NCBI RefSeq assembly: GCF_020740535.1
Contig: NZ_CP082362.1
Span: 620,001-684,000 of the forward strand
Direction of reading: 5' to 3'
Length of the DNA: 64,000 nt
Source: Streptomyces profundus
GTDB taxonomy: Bacteria > Actinomycetota > Actinomycetes > Streptomycetales > Streptomycetaceae
A program made the position numbers and the translations under genes. Positions 43,073 through 50,408 of the stretch are shown one piece after another; within the stretch, counting starts at the first letter, position 1, and each line of letters begins with the position of its first letter. The notes below the pieces were generated by a model. That model searched no databases, was not told where the DNA came from, and worked only from the letters and a program-made list of their open reading frames with translations.

Positions 43073-43525
43073 TCAGAGGAAGGCCGACTCGGGGCGGTCG
43101 CCGTTGATCAGCAACGGGAGTCGGTTGCGACGCCCGGCGGACATCACTCCGTACTGCACCAACGGCGGCGCCTCGGCCCACTCCCGCAACGGCATCCAGG
43201 CGGCCGACGACGGCAACCGCTTGGCGTCGGCCGGCACCTGCGGGATCACCTGCCCGTCCAACACATAGACGATCCGGTTGAGCCGACCGCTCTCGTCGGT
43301 GTCGAGGGTGACGGCCAGCACATCGGTCAGCCCCCGCTCATAGCCGGTCGTCTTCCACAACGTCTCCCGCGCGGCCAGGATCACGCACTCCCCCGACCGC
43401 AACTCACCCCCCGGCAGCTCCCACCCCTCGCTCCCGCGCACCATCAACACATGGTCGCTCGCGGTGGTGGCCAACACCTGAAAGTAGATCAGCACCGGCG
43501 ACCGGGCAATCACAGTACGCACCAC
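43073..43525 (-). CDS. NUDIX-domain protein with degenerate Nudix box
   Basis: A 150-residue NUDIX fold. GWELPGGELRSGECVI starts the Nudix box, but the metal-binding REUxEE part reads ETLWKT (AARETLWKTTGYE), so the catalytic glutamates are missing. It is probably non-hydrolytic, perhaps a ligand-binding member. GTG 43525 follows AAGGAG. It ends a short minus-strand group with the small membrane protein and anti-sigma-like ATPase. Confidence 0.75.
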   Translation of the reverse strand: MVRTVIARSPVLIYFQVLATTASDHVLMVRGSEGWELPGGELRSGECVILAARETLWKTTGYERGLTDVLAVTLDTDESGRLNRIVYVLDGQVIPQVPADAKRLPSSAAWMPLREWAEAPPLVQYGVMSAGRRNRLPLLINGDRPESAFL

Positions 43526-43583
43526 GGGGACAACACTCCTTCATCAGTGACAGAACACGATCGACTCAACGGGCTGGGCGAGC

Positions 43584-43952
43584 TCAGCGGAGGGCGGGCA
43601 GGAGCCCGGCGGCGGCCGTCAGCAGACACATCAGCCCGACGAACACCGGCCCGAACCACCCCACGGCCTGCTCGCCCTCGACCGGCTCCACGTCCTCGAC
43701 GCCCTGCACGAGATGCTGAACTCGCCAGTGCTTCTCGGTACGCAGCAGGAACATCGTGTGCTCCGGCTCCTGTTGGCTGTGCCCTATCGCCCAAACCGCC
43801 ATCCGCTGCGGATCAGCGTCGTCGACCAGCGGCGAACGCGCGTCACAGCTCATGCACTCCGCAGCCTGAATGGCGGGCGGCGCCCCCCGCTCCCGCACCT
43901 CGCTGAGTATCCAGTCCGCACCCTTGACGACGCGCGGCTCGACCACACTCAC
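43584..43952 (-). CDS. Small DUF7848-like protein with C-terminal membrane helix
   Basis: A 122-residue protein. ECMSCDARSPLVDD with a CxxC pair, MAVWAIGHSQQEPEHTMFLL and WRVQ match a family of small Streptomyces proteins found next to XRE/ATP-binding genes. The C-terminal GWFGPVFVGLMCLLTAAAGL is one hydrophobic helix. ATG 43952 overlaps the stop of the ATPase gene (ATGA), so the two are co-translated. Function unknown. Confidence 0.7.
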   Translation of the reverse strand: MSVVEPRVVKGADWILSEVRERGAPPAIQAAECMSCDARSPLVDDADPQRMAVWAIGHSQQEPEHTMFLLRTEKHWRVQHLVQGVEDVEPVEGEQAVGWFGPVFVGLMCLLTAAAGLLPALR

Positions 43953-44461
43953 GGCAACTCCCCACTCTTGATCCGATAGTTGACCTCACGGGTGGCGCCA
44001 ACGGGGGCCCCGGCCTCGGCGGGAACGGGCTCCGTCTCGCCCCAACGGCACGCGAACCAGACGGACTTGCCGACCACCCCGTCGTCCCACACATGCCGAA
44101 GGCACCCGAACCCATCCGCCATCTCCCGCAACAGCCACAACCCCCGCCCCGACTCCGCGTCCCAGGCGGGCGTATGGACAACGGGGTACACCGGCGACCG
44201 GTCGAGAACCTGCACCACGACGACGGCGAGCCGGGACTGGCAGACCGTCAAGCAGCACCAGCGGCTCTCTACGTGCTTCGAGACATTGGAGAGAAGTTCG
44301 GAGACTCCCAGCCGAGCGAGCTCCACGGCCTCCCGCGAGGCGCCCAACTGGGCGACCAACGCGCCCACTTCGCGCCGCCAGTACTCGATCGCCCCAGCGT
44401 TGACCGTTAACGCCCACCCATGAACCTGCTGACCAGCGAGGGATCGAACCGGAACGGTCAT
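43949..44461 (-). CDS. Anti-sigma-factor-like ATP-binding protein (HATPase_c_2, RsbW-like)
   Basis: A 170-residue GHKL-fold protein. The N box is ELLSNVSKH (about residue 54) and the G box is AESGRGLWLLREMADGFGC. It lacks a kinase phosphoacceptor domain, so it resembles RsbW/SpoIIAB-type anti-sigma factors and the AbaA-OrfA-type proteins that stand beside WhiJ-like regulators in Streptomyces. It is divergent from such an XRE-DUF5753 gene here. Start ATG 44461. Confidence 0.85.
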   Translation of the reverse strand: MTVPVRSLAGQQVHGWALTVNAGAIEYWRREVGALVAQLGASREAVELARLGVSELLSNVSKHVESRWCCLTVCQSRLAVVVVQVLDRSPVYPVVHTPAWDAESGRGLWLLREMADGFGCLRHVWDDGVVGKSVWFACRWGETEPVPAEAGAPVGATREVNYRIKSGELP

Positions 44462-44530
44462 AGCTCCTCCAAACGGGGCTCACCGGCGGCCAGTTGGAAT
44501 TGACCGTGGCCGAGCGGACACGCTCAGTGT

Positions 44531-44597
44531 TTGACCCAAGACTGCCATGGAGGGAATGTTGCCCGCAAGCAACTCTTCACGGAAGGTTGACTGTCAA
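44531..44597 (+). promoter_or_regulatory. Promoter region of the first XRE locus
   Basis: TTGACC (44531-44536) with GAATGT after 17 bp (44554-44559) is a possible promoter. Further down, TTGACTGTCAA (44587-44597) is an 11-bp palindrome that could be an operator or a second -35. The XRE start codon follows at 44662 after an AAGGAGG. Confidence 0.4.
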
Positions 44598-44661
44598 ATG
44601 TCTTTGCGAGATGCGGACCGTTCCCCCCGTGGGTAAGCTGATGCGCCAAGGAGGTTTACTG

Positions 44662-45531
44662 ATGACGGAAGCTCAACCCAACTTGCATCGGCGCCGCTTG
44701 GGGTTGGAGTTGAGGTCACTGCGGAAAGCGGCTGGCCAGTCTCTGGCCGAGGCGGCAGAGCAGCTCGACCTACCCGGCGCGCCATCCCTGAGCCGCATTG
44801 AGAACGGCAAGCAGCGGGTGGCACCCACCTCGGTGCTGGGGTTCTTCGAGGTCTACGGGCTCAGGGACGAGCAACGCCGCCACCACATCCGGGAGCTGGC
44901 CAAGCTCGCGAACACCGGCAGGCGGAGCAATCTCTTCAACCAGTACCGCCACGCCATCCCCGACCCCTTCGCGGACTATGTCCAGCTCGAAGAGCTGGCG
45001 TTGAAGAGCGAGACGTTCGCCGTCGTCGTCCCCGGCCTGCTCCAGACCGAGGAGTACGCGAGGGCCATTGTCGAGGGTGGGCGCGCTTGGCGACATCAGC
45101 GGGAGATCCAGAACTTCGTGGAGCTGCGCATGGCCAGGCAGCGGACGGTCTTCAACCGGGAGAACCCTCTGCAATTGTGGTGCGTTCTGGACGAGGCCGC
45201 GCTACTCCGCCGGGTCGGCAGCGACGCCGTGATGAAGGCACAGTTGGAACACCTGCTGGCCCTCTCCGAGGAGTTCAAGCACGTGGATGTTCAGGTGCTG
45301 CCCTTCGACCAGGGTGCCCATGCGGGAGTGGACGGCGACTTCCATCTGCTCCATTTCGCGGCCGGCCCACCGGTGGCCGTGGTTGAGCCGATGACAACCT
45401 CGCTCTACCTGGAGGAAGATGGTCACCTTGCTCGTTACGAGAGCGGCTTCGATCACCTTCGGACCGAAGCTCTCAATGTGCGAGCATCCCGGGAGCACAT
45501 CCGCACCGTACTCAAGGAACGCTACTCATGA
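44662..45531 (+). CDS. XRE-family regulator with DUF5753 (WhiJ/Scr1-like), locus 1
   Basis: A 289-residue protein. The N-terminal helix-turn-helix (LRSLRKAAGQSLAEAAEQL, SLSRIENGKQRVAPTSVLGF) is followed by DUF5753 (residues about 100-280; VVVPGLLQTEEYARAIVEGG, VDVQVLPFDQGAHAG). It is the regulator member of the WhiJ-type pairs that Streptomyces carry in many copies, affecting development. ATG 44662 has AAGGAGG seven bases upstream. It is followed with an ATGA overlap by a DUF397 gene, its usual partner. The anti-sigma-like ATPase is divergent. Confidence 0.92.
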   Translation: MTEAQPNLHRRRLGLELRSLRKAAGQSLAEAAEQLDLPGAPSLSRIENGKQRVAPTSVLGFFEVYGLRDEQRRHHIRELAKLANTGRRSNLFNQYRHAIPDPFADYVQLEELALKSETFAVVVPGLLQTEEYARAIVEGGRAWRHQREIQNFVELRMARQRTVFNRENPLQLWCVLDEAALLRRVGSDAVMKAQLEHLLALSEEFKHVDVQVLPFDQGAHAGVDGDFHLLHFAAGPPVAVVEPMTTSLYLEEDGHLARYESGFDHLRTEALNVRASREHIRTVLKERYS

Positions 45532-45749
45532 TCAACCGGCCCGACCTCACCCGCGCCGTCTGGACCAAGAGCCACCGTAGCAACGGCAGCGCGAACTGCC
45601 TTGAGGTCGCCTTCGTCGACGGCGTCGTCGCCCTGCGGGACTCCAAGGACGCCGGACACCCCGACGCGCAGATCCTCGTCCTCTCCCGCGACGACTACCA
45701 CGCCTTCGTCGGCGGCATCCAGGACGGCCAAAGCGACCTCCTCCCCTGA
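45528..45749 (+). CDS. DUF397 protein A, partner of XRE locus 1
   Basis: A 73-residue DUF397 protein: WTKSHRSNGSANCLEVAFVD, ALRDSKDAGHPDAQILVLSR, then DDYHAFVGGIQDG. DUF397 proteins are the small partners of XRE-DUF5753 regulators and are thought to antagonise them. ATG overlaps the regulator's stop. A near-identical copy is at 46453, and the last 13 codons recur at 47605. Confidence 0.93.
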   Translation: MINRPDLTRAVWTKSHRSNGSANCLEVAFVDGVVALRDSKDAGHPDAQILVLSRDDYHAFVGGIQDGQSDLLP

Positions 45750-45768
45750 CCCACCCCACCACAACGCC

Positions 45769-45795
45769 GGGCCTCCACCCACCGGGTGGAGGCCC
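45769..45795 (+). terminator. Terminator copy 1 (conserved DUF397 terminator)
   Basis: GGGCCTCCACCC (45769-45780), loop ACC, GGGTGGAGGCCC (45784-45795): a perfect 12-bp stem 19 bases after DUF397 A. Copies with one mismatch follow DUF397 units at 46390 and 47672. Confidence 0.9.
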
Positions 45796-45800
45796 GCTCC

Positions 45801-45857
45801 AAGGCATGGCCAGGAATCGACCCGATCCCCTGGCATCCCTTCACTCCGCCGTCGGCC
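45801..45857 (-). pseudogene. Remnant of the small third gene of an XRE/DUF6879 locus
   Basis: Minus-strand translation gives GGVKGCQGIGSIPGHAL, matching DEVKECQEVGSIPGHS in the intact 91-residue protein at 50908-51183, and the DNA is visibly similar over about 55 bases. No start, stop or flanking homology is left. Beside it, 45906-46005 (minus) reads RELRADDIEQWRFAVADALA then LWGPNLVR and a stop, possibly another decayed gene end that I cannot assign. Confidence 0.55.
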
Positions 45858-46018
45858 GGGCCCGACCGCTTCGGCGACACTCGGAGGCCCCGGAGCCGGG
45901 CCACCTCAACGGACGAGGTTGGGCCCCCAGAGCGCCAACGCGTCAGCGACCGCGAAACGCCACTGCTCGATGTCATCCGCGCGAAGCTCCCGCCCGACCG
46001 CCGAGGTTCTGGGCCATT

Positions 46019-46150
46019 GTGAGCGAATCCGCGCTCCGTCAAACTGTGGGTGAAGTCAACGACGCGTTCGACCATCTGAGGGCGACCGCCCTCAACCCGG
46101 CGGACTCGCTCGCGCTGATCCAGCGAGCGGCCGAGGACTTGCAGGACTAG
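46019..46150 (+). CDS. Small protein preceding DUF397 B
   Basis: A 43-residue frame from GTG 46019: VSESALRQTVGEVNDAFDHL, RATALNPADSL, ALIQRAAEDLQD. It looks like one amphipathic helical hairpin. It lies 13 bases before DUF397 B in the same direction. No ribosome site is obvious, and the open frame continues upstream with poor coding character, so it could be the end of a decayed regulator. I do not recognise the family. Confidence 0.4.
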   Translation: MSESALRQTVGEVNDAFDHLRATALNPADSLALIQRAAEDLQD

Positions 46151-46163
46151 AAAGGCACAGACG

Positions 46164-46364
46164 ATGACAACCCGAGACGGCACCGGGCCGTGGCGCAAGA
46201 GCAGCTACAGCGCGGGTAACGGCAACTGCGTCGAGATCGCATCGCTGGTTGGCGACACCCGAGCCGTGCGGGACTCCAAGAACCCGGGCCCCCACCTGAC
46301 GTTCGCCCCCTCCCAGTGGACCGCCTTCCTCCAACTGGCCACCGAGGCCCAGCCGGAGCACTGA
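46164..46364 (+). CDS. DUF397 protein B (divergent paralogue)
   Basis: A 66-residue DUF397 protein with the commoner family form GPWRKSSYSAGNGNCVEIAS, AVRDSKNPGPHLTFAPSQW and TAFLQ. It is clearly different from DUF397 A and C, which are near-identical to each other, so it was not produced by the same duplication. ATG 46164 follows AGAAAGG. No full XRE partner is adjacent; only the 43-residue frame precedes it. Confidence 0.88.
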   Translation: MTTRDGTGPWRKSSYSAGNGNCVEIASLVGDTRAVRDSKNPGPHLTFAPSQWTAFLQLATEAQPEH

Positions 46365-46389
46365 CGATCACCCCCAGCCCCACAACACC

Positions 46390-46416
46390 GGGCCTCCACC
46401 CACCGGATGGAGGCCC
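46390..46416 (+). terminator. Terminator copy 2 (DUF397 terminator)
   Basis: GGGCCTCCACCC (46390-46401), loop ACC, GGATGGAGGCCC (46405-46416): same hairpin as at 45769 with one mismatched pair. Follows DUF397 B. Confidence 0.85.
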
Positions 46417-46452
46417 GCCCCCTGTCGCCCCACCGAATCGGGAGGCCCACCG

Positions 46453-46674
46453 ATGCTCGCCAAACCCGACCTCACCCACGCCGTCTGGACCAAGAGCCAC
46501 CGCAGCAACGGCGGCGACAACTGCCTTGAGGTCGCCTTCGTCGACGGCGTCGTCGCCCTGCGGGACTCCAAGGACATCGGACACCCCGACGCGCAGATCC
46601 TCGTCCTCTCCCGCGACGACTACCACGCCTTCGTCGGCGGCATCCAGGACGGCCAAAGCGACCTCCTCCCCTGA
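46453..46674 (+). CDS. DUF397 protein C, near-identical duplicate of A
   Basis: 73 residues, differing from DUF397 A at only a few positions (MLAKPDLTHAVWTKSHRSNG, GDNCLEVAFVD, SKDIGHPDAQ). The DNA of the two copies is nearly identical from about codon 5 to the stop, so the duplication is recent. It has no adjacent XRE gene and may work with the locus 1 regulator. ATG 46453 has a CGGGAGG upstream. Confidence 0.9.
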   Translation: MLAKPDLTHAVWTKSHRSNGGDNCLEVAFVDGVVALRDSKDIGHPDAQILVLSRDDYHAFVGGIQDGQSDLLP

Positions 46675-46702
46675 CTCCACCCCACCCCCACAAACGGTGG
46701 AG
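46675..46702. terminator. Weak terminator hairpin after DUF397 C
   Basis: CTCCACC (46675-46681) and GGTGGAG (46696-46702) form a 7-bp stem with a 14-base loop right after the stop codon, between convergent genes. Confidence 0.4.
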
Positions 46703-46770
46703 GTCGATTCCTGGGCTGATGGAAGGTCGGCCTCATCCCCTCACACCGGAAGGCGCGAACTGTCGTGGGC

Positions 46771-47115
46771 TCAGCTTCTGTCGGAGCGCGCCCGCGTGGC
46801 GCGCCATGCCACGAGCGCCCCCGCGGTGCCGTAGGCGAACAGCAGGGCACCGTTCCTGGCGCCACGTTGCCGCTCCAGGGACTGAACCCGCCGCTGCTGC
46901 TCGTAGCTTCGTGTCGCCACACCGACGGACCCGTCGAGCACCGCGCACTCGGTGTCCCCGGGCCGCATCGGGCCTGGGTGCTCTTCCCCGTCCTCGCCCA
47001 CGTTCTCCCCGGGACACACGACCTCCTCCGACGCCGTCAGGGAACTCACGAGGCTCGTCGCTCCCCACAGTGCCGGCACGAGGAAGAACGCCACGAGGAC
47101 GGCTCTGTACTGCAC
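46771..47115 (-). CDS. Small two-helix membrane protein
   Basis: A 114-residue protein from GTG 47115 (preceded by GGGGG). VLVAFFLVPALWGATSLVSS is an N-terminal helix, and ALLFAYGTAGALVAWRATRA a C-terminal one. Between them is a polar domain with two cysteines (VVCPGENVGEDGEEHPGPMR, then TECAVLDG) and a short coiled region (RSYEQQRRVQSLERQRGAR). It resembles small hypothetical membrane proteins of Streptomyces. Function unknown. Confidence 0.65.
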   Translation of the reverse strand: MQYRAVLVAFFLVPALWGATSLVSSLTASEEVVCPGENVGEDGEEHPGPMRPGDTECAVLDGSVGVATRSYEQQRRVQSLERQRGARNGALLFAYGTAGALVAWRATRARSDRS

Positions 47116-47290
47116 GTAACCCCCAGGGGACGACCGGGAACAGGGCACTCCGCACGCCGTGAACCTCCCCGGGGTGCCCGGCCCACCGTATATCTGGCCG
47201 TTTCGCCGCAGCGGCGCGGCCAGCCCCGCGCACGGTTCCCCGCACAGGATCAAGCCCGCCCATCACGCCAGGCGAAGTGCATCACCACGA

Positions 47291-47496
47291 CATCGCCGCT
47301 GGAACCCTGGGCGGCGCTCTGGCTGGACGGGACCGGGCAGTGGTACGTGCGGCAGGGCGGCCCCGAACGGCTGTGGGACGTGGTGACACGGCGGCTGACC
47401 GCCTGGCGGGCGGTGGGCTCTCCCCAGGCCGAGCGGCTTCGCGTACGGGTGGGACCGAAAGGACAGGAACTACTCCTGCCCGGCTCTCCTGCGTGA
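47291..47496 (+). pseudogene. C-terminal remnant of a PCMT-like methyltransferase
   Basis: The plus frame ending at TGA 47494-47496 reads PWAALWLDGTGQWYVRQGGP, then ERLWDVVTRRLTAWRAVGSP and RLRVRVGPKGQELLLPG. This fits the C-terminal domain of the protein-L-isoaspartate-O-methyltransferase-like proteins of Streptomyces (QGGxRxLWDEVExAYxxWxxxGxP). The whole SAM-binding domain is missing. It is a decayed gene end. Confidence 0.6.
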
Positions 47497-47604
47497 CCAG
47501 CGGCCTTCTGCACCCCCACCGCTGTCGCCCCGAGGGCACTCTCCGCGTCGAGTCCTCACCTCGTCTCCCGCACCAGCCGCCGGCCACCGTTCCCCCTCTC
47601 CCGT

Positions 47605-47643
47605 GTCGGCGGCATCCAGGACGGCCAAAGCGACCTCCTCCCC
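47605..47643 (+). pseudogene. 3' remnant of a third A/C-type DUF397 gene
   Basis: 39 bases encode VGGIQDGQSDLLP, identical to the last 13 codons of DUF397 A and C, but the stop codon is lost (CCC GGC CCC follows). A copy of the DUF397 terminator follows at 47672. It marks the junction of a deletion or recombination. Confidence 0.85.
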
Positions 47644-47671
47644 GGCCCCCCACCACCCCCCCAACAACACC

Positions 47672-47698
47672 GGGCCTCCACCCACCGGATGGAGGCCC
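47672..47698 (+). terminator. Terminator copy 3 (DUF397 terminator)
   Basis: GGGCCTCCACCC (47672-47683), loop ACC, GGATGGAGGCCC (47687-47698), identical to copy 2. It follows the DUF397 remnant and now lies between it and the end of the convergent NUDIX gene, which it may terminate. Confidence 0.8.
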
Positions 47699-47717
47699 GC
47701 CCGGTGGGACAGCCGCG

Positions 47718-48257
47718 TCACCGCAGCGCGGCTCGCACCCGGCTCCGCAGCGCAGCGGAGAGGGCGCCGACGGGACGCCACTCGGCCCCGGACACCTCCT
47801 CCCGCTGGAGCACGGTGTCAACATCACCGGTCGCCCGAAGGAGATAGCGCACATCCGCATGTTGGTGCTCGGGCTCGCCCCTGGCCGGGTTGCTCGGGAT
47901 CGGGTGCACGTCAATGTGCACCGGCTCGTTCAACATGGCGACGACACCGGTGTCGATCCCTGTCTCCTCGGCCAGTTCCCGGAGCGCGGCGCCCATCAGA
48001 TGTGTGTCCCCGGGCTCCAGATGTCCACCGGGGGTCAGCCATCTCCCCGTTCCGTTGTGGTGGATCAACAGCACGTTTCCGGTGTCGTTGACGAGCACCG
48101 CCCCCGCGGTGACATGCAGCGGGAACGTCTTACGGCTGCTCAGATCGACCCGCGCGTCAAGCGCGGCGAGAACGGGAGACAGCGCGCCCTTGTCGTCGGG
48201 GCATGTGTCAACGTAGCCGGCGAACGTGTGGCGAATGTGGTCAGACGAGATGGCCAT
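47718..48257 (-). CDS. NUDIX hydrolase
   Basis: A 179-residue NUDIX protein. The box GGHLEPGDTHLMGAALRELA then EETGI keeps RELAEETG; the first conserved Glu is Asp (EPGD). Expected reaction: hydrolysis of a nucleoside diphosphate linked to another group. ATG 48257 is one base past the stop of the upstream SAH-hydrolase-like gene (TGACATG), so they form an operon. Substrate unknown; pairing with an SAH-hydrolase-like protein suggests nucleoside salvage or tailoring. Confidence 0.85.
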   Translation of the reverse strand: MAISSDHIRHTFAGYVDTCPDDKGALSPVLAALDARVDLSSRKTFPLHVTAGAVLVNDTGNVLLIHHNGTGRWLTPGGHLEPGDTHLMGAALRELAEETGIDTGVVAMLNEPVHIDVHPIPSNPARGEPEHQHADVRYLLRATGDVDTVLQREEVSGAEWRPVGALSAALRSRVRAALR

Positions 48258-48258
48258 G

Positions 48259-49386
48259 TCAGCGATTCCAATAGTTGAGCCAGTGCGCCGCGATGGTGCT
48301 CCGGTCGGCTGCGGGGACTTCGTGCATCCCCGGGGACAGTTCGGCACGCGTGAACGTCCGGGCAGCCGCGATGATCTCCGCTTGCACCAAGAAGATGAAC
48401 GGTCCCACAGACGCACCGTGTAAAAAGTTGACCGCCTCACCCCCATTGAGCAAGTAGAAGTAGTGCCCGGTCGTCTCGTACCTGGTGATGTGCTCGCCCA
48501 CGGCAGACCGGCTGTATCCGGCCGGCAGCCCGGACAGTTCCAGCTCGTCCTCCGAACTGGTTACCGTGGCGACGTACGCGCTGTTCCGCAACGTCGGAAA
48601 GTCCTCGCCCCGCAACGACAGGGATCCGGTCGCGCAGAGCACGAGGCCCGCCGCGCTCAATGCCTGGTCCCGGTCCCTGGCCACACCGAACCCCTGTGCC
48701 ATGGCCTGGGCACGGCGCACGGGGTCCTTGTCGTACACCGTGACATGCACACCCTTGGCATGCAGCAGACGGGCGATCGAGCTGCCGAGCTTGCCGAAGC
48801 CGAGCACATACGCGGAGCGGCCGTGCAGGATGTCGCCCCGCCCACGCACAAGTGCTTCGGCGGAGAACACGACGGACTGTCCGACGAGGAAGTCCTCTGG
48901 ATCCTTGAGTGGGCTCCGCGCCACGGAGATGACCGGGCACGGCAGCTTTTCGCCGCTGGCGTAGCGCTTGTGTCCGTTTTCCGTGTCCTCCACCACGCCG
49001 AGCACAGTCCCGCTGAATCGGGTGCACAGCTCGTTCAGCGTGGGGGCGAAATACCCTCCTACGTCCAGCAGGATGATTCGTTCGCCGGCCGCCCGACTCT
49101 CCAGGTAGGCAACGGCATCATCCGGATCGCTGAAGCGCTCACGGGTCAACTCATCGACTCTGTAGCTCTGTTCAACTTCGCGGCGAGCGGCAGCAACCAC
49201 TGACTTCGGCTTGGGCAGCACGGCCCGAAGTTCCGAAACGGCACCGACCGCCCGCACAAACGCGGGCCGCTCGGGTAGGAGGTGGGTTACCAGCAGCGAG
49301 GACGGACGCGCGGTGGGGTCGGGCGCGAACTCGGACGCGATCTTCCGCCAGTAGGCGTCAAGCCGGGCGTGCTCGGAGGGTTCCAA
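48259..49386 (-). CDS. S-adenosylhomocysteine hydrolase-like NAD-binding protein
   Basis: A protein of about 375 residues. Its C-terminal half has the SAHH-type Rossmann fold: GRSAYVLGFGKLGSSIARLL, HVTVYDKDPVRRAQAMAQGF, LVLCATGSLSLRGEDFPTLR. LLDVGGYFAPTLNEL resembles the SAHH substrate domain, but it is shorter than true SAHH (about 430-480 residues), so it may use a related nucleoside. The start is uncertain. TTG 49386 with AAGG upstream is given; the frame stays open to a stop at 49465-49467, and a different frame has an ATG at 49468 reading MTAVDLFAPVQPQ. A frameshifted N terminus is possible. Confidence 0.7.
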   Translation of the reverse strand: MEPSEHARLDAYWRKIASEFAPDPTARPSSLLVTHLLPERPAFVRAVGAVSELRAVLPKPKSVVAAARREVEQSYRVDELTRERFSDPDDAVAYLESRAAGERIILLDVGGYFAPTLNELCTRFSGTVLGVVEDTENGHKRYASGEKLPCPVISVARSPLKDPEDFLVGQSVVFSAEALVRGRGDILHGRSAYVLGFGKLGSSIARLLHAKGVHVTVYDKDPVRRAQAMAQGFGVARDRDQALSAAGLVLCATGSLSLRGEDFPTLRNSAYVATVTSSEDELELSGLPAGYSRSAVGEHITRYETTGHYFYLLNGGEAVNFLHGASVGPFIFLVQAEIIAAARTFTRAELSPGMHEVPAADRSTIAAHWLNYWNR

Positions 49387-49546
49387 CGGACTCGCCTTCC
49401 CTGCGGTGGACGCGCCTCCGGTAAGGCCGTTGCGGCTGGACCGGGGCGAACAGGTCAACAGCGGTCATTACGTGGGTGTCTTCTCAGACCACGCTAGGAA
49501 GAACGGAACCCAGACTCACAGGGCATTGCACAGCATTGCACGGCCG

Positions 49547-50395
49547 TCACCCGATCCAGTGGCAAGCTTGGCTGATGAGTTGACGAGCCTTTCTTCCGTA
49601 GACAGCCAGCTCCGCAAGCTGGGCGAACGTTTCTGTGTACATGGCCATTTCACTGGGGCGCCTGACCGTCAGGTACCCGGACACCAACTCGACGTTCACC
49701 TGTGCGGAATCGAAGATCCAGAAACCCTCAACCGGCATTCGGGACCTTTCCACGCCCATGGGGACCACGCCAAGGCTGACGTTCGGCAGCGAACCGACGG
49801 AGAGGAGATGCCCGAGCTGCCCTTTGAGTACATCGGAACCGCCCAAGCCATTGCGTAGAACCGACTCCTCCATGAGGAAGGCGAACTGTCTGCCCGCCTC
49901 GAACAGCACTCGCTGCCGCTCCATACGGGCGGCCACGGCGGCGGTCACGTCATCCACGGCTACCCGGCGTCGCTGCACCGCACGCAGCACGGCCTCGGTG
50001 TACCCGTAGGTCTGGATCAGTCCGGGGACCAACCAGGAGGAGTACGAGCGGAAACGGTGAGTGCGCTCGAACAGCGGCAGCTGAGCTTGCTGCGCCTGCT
50101 TGAGTCCCGCTCGTTCCATGCGCCGCCAGTCCACCCACATGCCCTCGGCCGATCGCAGGGATACGATCAGGTCCTCCGTCTGGTCCTCGGCCCCACACGC
50201 CCGACACCATGCGCGAATGTCCTCAGCGGACGGAGGCGTTCGAGCGTTCTTGATCCGGGACGACTTCGACTGACTCCAGCCACAGCGCTCGGCGAGCTCG
50301 GCACCGGTCAGACCTGCATCTCGGCAGAGATCCGCAAGGCGAGACGCCAAAGCCCGCCGCGCTCCCTGTGCGCTTGAGTGAGGAGAATCCGTCAT
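49547..50395 (-). CDS. XRE-family regulator with DUF5753, locus 2
   Basis: A 282-residue protein with an N-terminal helix-turn-helix (LADLCRDAGLTGAELAERCG, WSQSKSSRIKNARTPPSAED) and DUF5753 (SSWLVPGLIQTYGYTEAVLR, VSLGVVPMGVERSRMPVEGF). It lies downstream of a DUF6879 gene and a small third gene on the same strand, not next to DUF397. ATG 50395 is chosen for the best match to family length; a GTG at 50443 inside the DUF6879 gene would add 16 residues. Confidence 0.9.
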   Translation of the reverse strand: MTDSPHSSAQGARRALASRLADLCRDAGLTGAELAERCGWSQSKSSRIKNARTPPSAEDIRAWCRACGAEDQTEDLIVSLRSAEGMWVDWRRMERAGLKQAQQAQLPLFERTHRFRSYSSWLVPGLIQTYGYTEAVLRAVQRRRVAVDDVTAAVAARMERQRVLFEAGRQFAFLMEESVLRNGLGGSDVLKGQLGHLLSVGSLPNVSLGVVPMGVERSRMPVEGFWIFDSAQVNVELVSGYLTVRRPSEMAMYTETFAQLAELAVYGRKARQLISQACHWIG

Positions 50396-50408
50396 GGGTG
50401 GCGCGCGG

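Noticed and set aside
44436..44458. tRNA T-arm-like GGTTCGATCCC on the minus strand
   Set aside because: It lies inside the start of the anti-sigma-like ATPase gene; no acceptor, D or anticodon stems are found around it.
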